DNA from: Branchiostoma floridae
Lineage: Eukaryota > Chordata > Leptocardii > Amphioxiformes > Branchiostomatidae
DNA length: 64,000 bases
Direction of reading: 5' to 3'
Assembly: GCF_000003815.2 (NCBI RefSeq)
Contig: NC_049983.1
Coordinates: 24,394,068-24,458,067, forward strand
In this document: piece after piece, positions 47,101-55,600 of the stretch
How positions within the stretch are numbered: position 1 is the first letter of the stretch
Layout of the letters: every line of letters begins with the position of its first letter
Program-made: the position numbers and the translations under genes
Notes under the pieces: generated by a model
Database searches by the model: none
What the model was told of the DNA's origin: nothing
The model's input: the letters and a program-made list of their open reading frames with translations, nothing else

Positions 47101-48036
47101 CACATTTGAAAACTAAAAGACTTTTTAAAAAGTAGAAAAAAATGTGATCCCTTTAGTCCTTGTAATGTAGATCAATTGGTCCTAAATGATTATGCCATGA
47201 AAGTCCTTGTGATGATGTTGTCTAGAATGAGACAAATTATAATTGCACAGCGGTTATCAAAATTAGAACGACTAAACTATTATCAATATTCACGTACCTA
47301 ATTTAGTCTGTGTTTGCCTTGAACTGTCAAAAATGTACAAAAATGATTAATTGCATTTTTTGCGCCTATCCAAGTCCATCAACTTTAGAAAGGATTAGGT
47401 GATAGTCACTACAAACTGCGCAGATTTAGCGCCTGTGACGTTTTATTTGCCTTAATCCCAAAAGAAAAGAAATAGGTACCAATTAGGACTAATGAGGATT
47501 TGACTAATCTAGGTTAAGATCTACACATGTATCTTATGTAATCATAAAATTGCTCCTACGGTGCAACAGTGTTTAAGACGAATTGATATTGTTTACATGT
47601 AACGTAGGTGTAATTCATTATGATTAAAGCAGCTGCAGAAGCCAAGGATTTATAGCTGAGTCGTGAGTTTATCCCAGTAACTCTTTTTAAGACGTGAACG
47701 TTATGATTGATTGCCCAGATGCAATTTTTAATGATATCTGAAATACTGCGACGCTTCGGTATGTATTATGACATCTCCAATCAGCACCTACTAGAAGCTA
47801 ACGAGGAGGCAGTGGCCTGGCTGCAGTACTGGCACGGAACGATATGATGATGATTATGACAATTTTGACCTCTTATACATTGTCCTCTTGACTTGACAGA
47901 AACATGCGACTGAACTGTTTTTTTTTTCAAATTCCCAGGAAGTTCATGTGCCTCTACATTCAGTAAAAAATAGAATGCAGTGTGTAGTGCTAGTGCTTCT
48001 ATTTTGCAACTATTTGACTTGCTATAGTGGATTGTG

Positions 48037-48078
<42 letters not shown>

Positions 48079-49652
48079 CGTGTGCGTGGGGGATATCATC
48101 TTTGTGTTGCTGTTTTTTTTATTAAGTTTGCCAACAAAACTAGACACCAATGGCGACATCACGCGCACTGAGCCCCTTACACGCAACAGACTTTCTATGC
48201 AGACGTTTATCTTCATCCTCATCTGGAGATCAGGCCAAACCGTTCTGTAGCTCCGGGGTCACGTACAAAAAGGGTTTCACACATCAACGTTGCCAACAAG
48301 GCAGATCTGTTGTTATCCATACTCAGGGGACGCGGCAATGTAGAGGGTTGGTAAGTGGCAATTGCAGGTGTTTGCATTAACCCCCCGTCCCGCGGAACAA
48401 AGATTGACTTTCCCGCAGCTGAAACACATGTTTATGTTTGAAGTTTTCCACTAAGGCCAGCGGGAGTGCGGAATTCTTATGGATGTAGAGACCACGGGGA
48501 GTACGGACATAATGGCTCATTCATACTTGTAAACATGTCGAGCATCGAGGGAATGCGGCGGTCTAAATGGGTTGCCGCGTGGCTACTTTGTGCAAAAAAG
48601 ATGCCAAAGGTTCTGAAAGGTGGTCGTAAAAAGTTTATGATTGGATGTTTCGATTTTCATAATGAAATATCCTGTAGCTATACTACATCATGAAATGAGC
48701 TGCAGCGAATGTGATGTGAGCCTGGGTGACTGATCGAATTCTCTGGAATTAAGAAAAAAAAGCGTGTAGAATTTGATACGCTGGTTCCCTGTCAACTGCT
48801 TTCATGTCATCGCAATTTAGACTGAAGGTTTGGATGTGACGAAGCGCCATGTATTGAGAGATAGCAAGGCTAATTTCTGGCCTTTTTTTATTTCCATGGC
48901 TTTTGGCTTGTCGATAGATAACTGCATCTCAGACACAGTAAATGCAACTTTTCATTTAGATTGAACGCTCTGTCAATCTTCTCCGTCCTTAGCTACATCG
49001 CATAACGGCCTCTTAGAAAATCTTACCCGCAGATGCATGCTAATTTCTTATCTTTTACATTCATTCTTCATGGTTCATTCATCCGTACAAATGTACTAGG
49101 ACTGCTGGGTGGCTGTGGAGACAGCATTAGTCAATTTTAATCCATCAGAAAACAGCTCAGTGGCCATGCATCGTAGTCTTATAAGGCAAACACTTTATTT
49201 CTAATAATTTGCCAAATTGATAAAACAAAAGCAGGAAAGTATACCGAATTTGACCAGCATATCTTGTGTGAAAGATATAAGCCAATAGCCACTGGTTGCC
49301 GTTTTCAAGTATTTTCAGGGTGAAGATTACAGTGCTTTGATGGATGGCATGGGTTATATCATACTTAGGCAATCGATTTGAAAGCGGTATGGATCAGATT
49401 AATAATGTAGCATGTTACGCCAAAAAGCAGTTAATGAAGCAACTGGATATGTTTTTGAAAACGGTCAACTCATACGTCTCAATGAGCGTCCGTTGTTTTT
49501 CGTCAGTTGCTACAAACTGTTATGTCAGTGTCACTGACTAAAAAGAAAGGATGTTGTTTGAATCAGCTTTTATCGTATCTTATTACATGGATGCCTAATC
49601 TTCACCGACGTAATGTAGCATGTTGCTTCCAATAAAGAAATGACAGATTCGA

Positions 49653-49699
<47 letters not shown>

Positions 49700-52600
49700 A
49701 AGAAACTCTTCAGAAGCTTGTAGATGTTCGGATGATCTGTCACTAATTTTGCTTCTCATTGACTTCATGTAAATTTACTACCTTTGTGTCCATCTGCATG
49801 CTGAAATTTTTAGAGTATGCTTTATGACTTGCTGTATCATGGCTCCCTTTATATTAACACTGATGCCCACATATACAGGACTATCGACACGATCTGACGC
49901 AGGCTATATATAAGTCATAAATATTCAGTTCGAACTGGTCTTTACACTACACTGATCACTATCGGTGGACGTTTCGGCGTCGGCATCCAGCGGAGTAGGC
50001 CTCGGGAGTAGCGTAAGGGATTAGGTGTATGGTAAACGTGGGGCAGGTTGCTTATGTCGCACCAGATAGATTGCATATTTGTTAGAAACGTGGTGCAGGC
50101 AGGATTAGGTCTGATACCAAGCTTGGTACCCGGGATTAGGACTTCGCGGGGAGACGGGTAGAGCCCATGTCTGCCGTGGCAGCTGTTCTTCAGATGTGCT
50201 CTTAGACGTCTCTATTCTTTTATTCAATTGTAAAAGGGAAATGTATTCACATGTTTTAGCCATTTGATGACGTAGAGGCAGTGAGTTGTTATCCACTGTC
50301 TTCGGCACAGCATTAGAAGCCGTCGCACTTTCCTTCCATCGCTTTTTACCTCGCCAACCTCAATCGGACTCTTTTTTACCCATTTCTGGAATAATCCTGT
50401 ATAATTAGACCTATCCTGGAGTATGCAGCTCCTGCCTGGTCTCCCGGTCTCACTAAAACCCAAGAACGAAGCCTTGAGCGGATCCAAAGACGGGCGTGCC
50501 ACATTATTCTTGGAGACTCCTACGTAGGATACGACCCTGCACTTCAACGGCTAGGACTGTCACGGCTATCCGAGAGAAGGGAACTGTTATGTGTAAAGTT
50601 TGCTAAGTCACTCCTGAAATCTGAGTACAGAGACTGGCTACCTCCGCAAAGATTTCAGATAACTGGCCGCACTACTAGAAACAGTGAGAAGGTAGATTGC
50701 CCAGCAGCACGAACCAACAGATATAGGAACTTACGAGGGGCGTGCAATTAGTAATGGTCCTGACCCATTTCCCATAGCAGGAGATTAATGAAACTTGGCA
50801 CAGTTATTAGTCTTTCTCTTCATAGGAATCACCCAGAGTTATGCATTTCTCCCATCGTTTGATGCAGCTCTGGACACCGATTTTGTAGGACACCCCAGGT
50901 TGGTCCTCCAACTGATGCCTCATCAATGGCACAAGAGGGACGACCAGGTCTGGGAGCTGTTTCCACAGACTTCCAGCCTCGTTTGAATTCAGGATGCCAG
51001 CGTTTTACAAGGTCATATGATGGGGCATCATCACCATAAGTTTCATTTATTTCATCAAAAGTCTTCTTTGGTGTGCGTCCTTTCAAATACAAAAACCGGA
51101 TCACTGCGCGACACTCAACTGGTTCCATTTCACACCTGGTCCATTTCGCACCTGACTAAGTTCAAACACCAGTAAATCAGAAACCACAATTAGTTCAGAG
51201 CTGTCTTTTGCAACATAAGCCATAGAGATATGCATTATTACACATACAAAATTTCATTTAGATCAGACAACTGGAAGTGGGTCAGGACCATTACTGCACG
51301 CCCCTCGTACTAATACCGTACATGTGCCAACTGATTAACAAGTATGGCCTGATCCCTGAGTGACTTTTGAACGATTTGAGTGACTTTTGAACACAATTTT
51401 TTAAACAAATTATATCGACTATTATATTGTGCATGTCTGTCCATAAGAACCGAACACCTGTCTTGTTTGTGATATATAGTCTAAGACCAATGGTCCCTTA
51501 TTCGTGATAAAAAATCGTATAGTTAGCAATTAAGATTTTGAACTATGCTGTCTTTTTAAATTGATGTACTTAACTTATAGTTTATTTCTCCCTGGAGGAT
51601 CACATGTGAATACCAACGTAATTCAGACATAACTAAATGTCTGCAACATGGTATGTTAATAAAGATTTCAAAGATTTCAAAGAAAGATTTCAAAGATAAT
51701 GAAAGACGTGTGAACAAACTATCTGAAAAGGGCTCAATGTTTCGTAGTTAAACACAAAATCCAACTCCAAGCTTTAACCAATGTTTCCCCAAAACACGAC
51801 TTCTGAACAGAATGGCAAGAAATTAAAACTGCAACCTGTCGATCTCCTGTCCTCTAGCCTAGACACACGGTGATGTTACGTTGTCAGATATATTAAATTC
51901 CGTTTATGTCCTACTCAGCACCAAGAGACCACGTCTAGCGTACGTATTAATAGACCTAAAACTAGGACAACTAGAGTTCGGCGACCTCATACCTCCATGA
52001 AAATTTAGAGCTTTTGTAAATTTCATGCAATTGACTAAGACATTAACATTTATGCATGGTGTTGTTCATCATTGACAAACGTACACATGTCACAATTATA
52101 AAATTCCCATTATTAATCATAAAGCGGTTTTGCAATTTTTACATAAATTATGCAAATAAGTTCCTCATTATCATATTTGGTATCTGCTTATATTCCACCT
52201 ATCATATTAACATGTGTTACATTTATTGAAGTCCAGTTATTGAAAACAATGGATTTATACAATTTCCTCATTAATTATGCAAATTAACTCCTCATTTGCA
52301 TAACATGCATATCATTATGAACATCTTTGCCTAAGCTACCTGCATACCTAAAATGTAGGCAATCCGTCAATCCTTTCTGCAGTTATCCTCTTTGGAGTGT
52401 CTTGACAAAAACGCCCCTGCAGTTCCACAATTGAATGTTAGGGGACTGAAACTTGCCCCACTTTGTCATGACACTAAAATCTATCTACCACCCAAATGTC
52501 ACGACCATATCACGTACGGGACAAGAGATACATTGAAAAAATTGCTATGACAGAATATTCTCATTAACTATGCAAATATACTCCTATTTTGCATAATTAG

Positions 52601-55600
52601 TATCATATCTTGTACAACATTGTGTAAGGTACCTACATACCAAAAATCATGAAAATCCGTTGTTCCCTTCTTGAGTTATCCTTGTCAGAAGTTTTTGACA
52701 AAAATGCCCCTGCTATCCCAAAACTAGACGCCAGGGGGCCCAAACTTACGTCATTTTTTCCTGAGCACAAGAGCTATCTAATTCTTAAAAATCATGACCA
52801 TAGCATTGTCAGAACATCGAGATAGCAAAACCGGAAGTTGCGCTGCAGTACCAAGGTCACACACAAGGGGGGCCAAAATTGACCTTGACCTTTGTCTTCC
52901 CAACCCCTACCCACATACCAAATATCATCGTAGTCCATCAAGAGGTTCTCAAGTTATGATGACCACAAATATGCGGACACACAGACACACACACAGACAC
53001 ACAGACACACACACACACACACACACAGACAGACACACCAAAAACTATACCTCCATTTTTTCATGGAGGTAACAACGACAACAAGAAAGTAAGTTAATCT
53101 CTCATGATCCTTAGTTTACAAACAGGCCCAAGTAACTAACTGTATTGATTTGTCGAAACTTTCACAATGCAGTTGCTAAAATGAGAATACACAGCGGTGG
53201 TTACAAGTTGAATAAGACCTTTGTAATATGATTATAAATTGAAATTGATGTTTGTAACACATGGCTGTACAGTTCTGGCGGGCTAGCCTATGTAGTCTTA
53301 TAATTAGAGCCCCAAGTTTGTTTGTCTGCGTTGCCCCGTGCCACAATGTTCAATTTTCAGAAATGCCCGAAACGGTTCTTATGAGTCAATAACATTTGGC
53401 TTGCTGGAGGATGTCTGTTTGAAGTTAAGATTCCCACATTTCCCGTAGGGTCTCATTACGCCGATCCACGACACAGGAGAGTAGTGGTCTGCGTAGACAG
53501 AACGTCACTGTCTTATACAATCTCATATTTTACAAGACCATACTTTGGCTCGCCATCTAGGCACTTTCTGACAACTGAGCCCAATGCTGCTTACATTGAA
53601 ACTTTTTCTCACGTGAAACGCACTTGTTAGAACGTTCACAACAAGAGGTTAGCTATGTGAGTAGAAACTTTGTTAACGAACTTTTAACGTAAAGTCTTAT
53701 GTCTGTCCTAGTCTAACACCACGGGTGAAGGTTGAATCCTACATTTAGCGTCCATATACATGGCACAAACGCTGCACAGAAGAGGCCAGGGCAATGACCC
53801 CATACCTCGATCATTATATCACCGATGTAACAAAAAAGTTTTAGGAAGCAGTTAAAACATTGATTTATCTACCCGTGGCACCCACACACGCACACACACG
53901 TGCGTGCGTTTGCTTTTAGCAGAAATGACGATAATTTACATGGCTACGAGCACCTCTTACTCAAGAGATACCACCGCGCCTTTACTCTGCAGTCTAGCAA
54001 TCAAATGTTAACTCAGTCGTCGTGTCAGTGCTCAATTGAATATTTATCAAGTCTAAGTAGTGTCTTTTGAATATATCTAATCTATGTATTGACCGCTAAA
54101 AAAGCAACAAACTGGGAGTTGCCGTAGAGGTTATTCTAATAACCATTCATTACCAACTGAACCCACTTTGATAATCCTTTACGGGTCAGTGCGTTTGAAT
54201 CACTGCGCTCTTTTGGGTAGTTTTGTTTCATTCCATTGATGCAACATGTCATTTGGTACAAGGATAGGTGGACGTTAGATCCATAAATAGATACATAGTA
54301 AATGCGCTGTTCAAAGGCCAGATCTCTCTGTAGACGCCGACTCTCTAGGACTTTGGCCAAACGCAATTCGAACCGAACCGGTAGAAAAGTGGAACGCATT
54401 TACAAAGCCCTAGATCCGCGTATCATACATCTCTAGAAGTAAAAGGGCGAGAGCAGACCCGATCAGTCATGCATGAGTCTCAAAAGAAGCCCGAAGGTCC
54501 ACCGCGTCTCGCCGTGACCCACTCCCGCCATTTCCGGCACTGATAAGGCGCGGGGTGGCGGAACAGGTCGCCGGTGGACGTCTCCGGTTAGACTTTCAGA
54601 AAACTGGCCTGGGGCCGCCACGATAGGCTGCTATCTCCCAGCAGAAACACCGTTCGTAAAAAAAAAAAGAGAGACTCAACAGATGACTGCCGCGGCGGCG
54701 TTTGACACAAGAGATGAAAAAGATTAGATCTCGCTGTAGATAGGTCCCGAGATGCTGATTCAGGTTCTCATCTTCATATATCGTATCGTTCCCCACTTGT
54801 AGCCATGCGCAAGTTATAGCAACTAGATAAAGCTTATCCGCAGAATCATTCACCGTCGCCCTTTTCATCCGTAGGATCTTGAATGTGTATTTCTCGCCTT
54901 ACGAGCACTCACGTAACGGGTCCAATGACCCCTGTTACTATCAGAGTCGGCGGTGCCGGAGACATTTGTACACGTCTAGTCGAATAATGGGGTAGAAAAT
55001 GGGTATCTAAGTGCTAGATTGGCTTTATCTCGACAACTCAGGAGCTCAATTTACAAACTTCAGCGTCGGTGGCTTAACTTGTGACTGAACAAAGTACCAC
55101 CGTAGGGATAGAATCACGTTTCCTGACGTCATCATCCTGCCTGCCTTGACTTAACCTGTAAATTTTACCCACAGAAAAGTGAAAAGACTGATTTTTGAAA
55201 CGCAATAAAAATGCACCACCAAATCAGTTTTATAGACACTGTCCAACAAAATGTAATTGTTACACATGGAATGTAAGAAATCTTTAAAGCAAAATTCAAT
55301 CTCGACCTTCCTTGTTCTATACTTTCTTATAAATCATCATCGCCGAACGCAACGTAACAAATACTCAATATACTGTAATTTGCATAGCAGAGCGTTTTAG
55401 CGTTTCTGACAGCATCACGTCATAATGGAGTGTGAAGTGTCAGAAAGCTTTACAACAAAACTTTAACTTGTCACTAGCTTTTTTGTCATCCAAACGTCGA
55501 CGAACATAACGTGCTAGGTACACAGTATACACAGTGTCAAAACAAACATAAAGAAGCAAACTTGTACACAGTCTCAAAACAAGCACCCAGAAGCAAACTG

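Noticed and set aside
50829-51128. Functional mariner transposase
   Set aside because: Only about 60 N-terminal residues are transposase-like before an internal deletion and frame change. The catalytic domain is missing.
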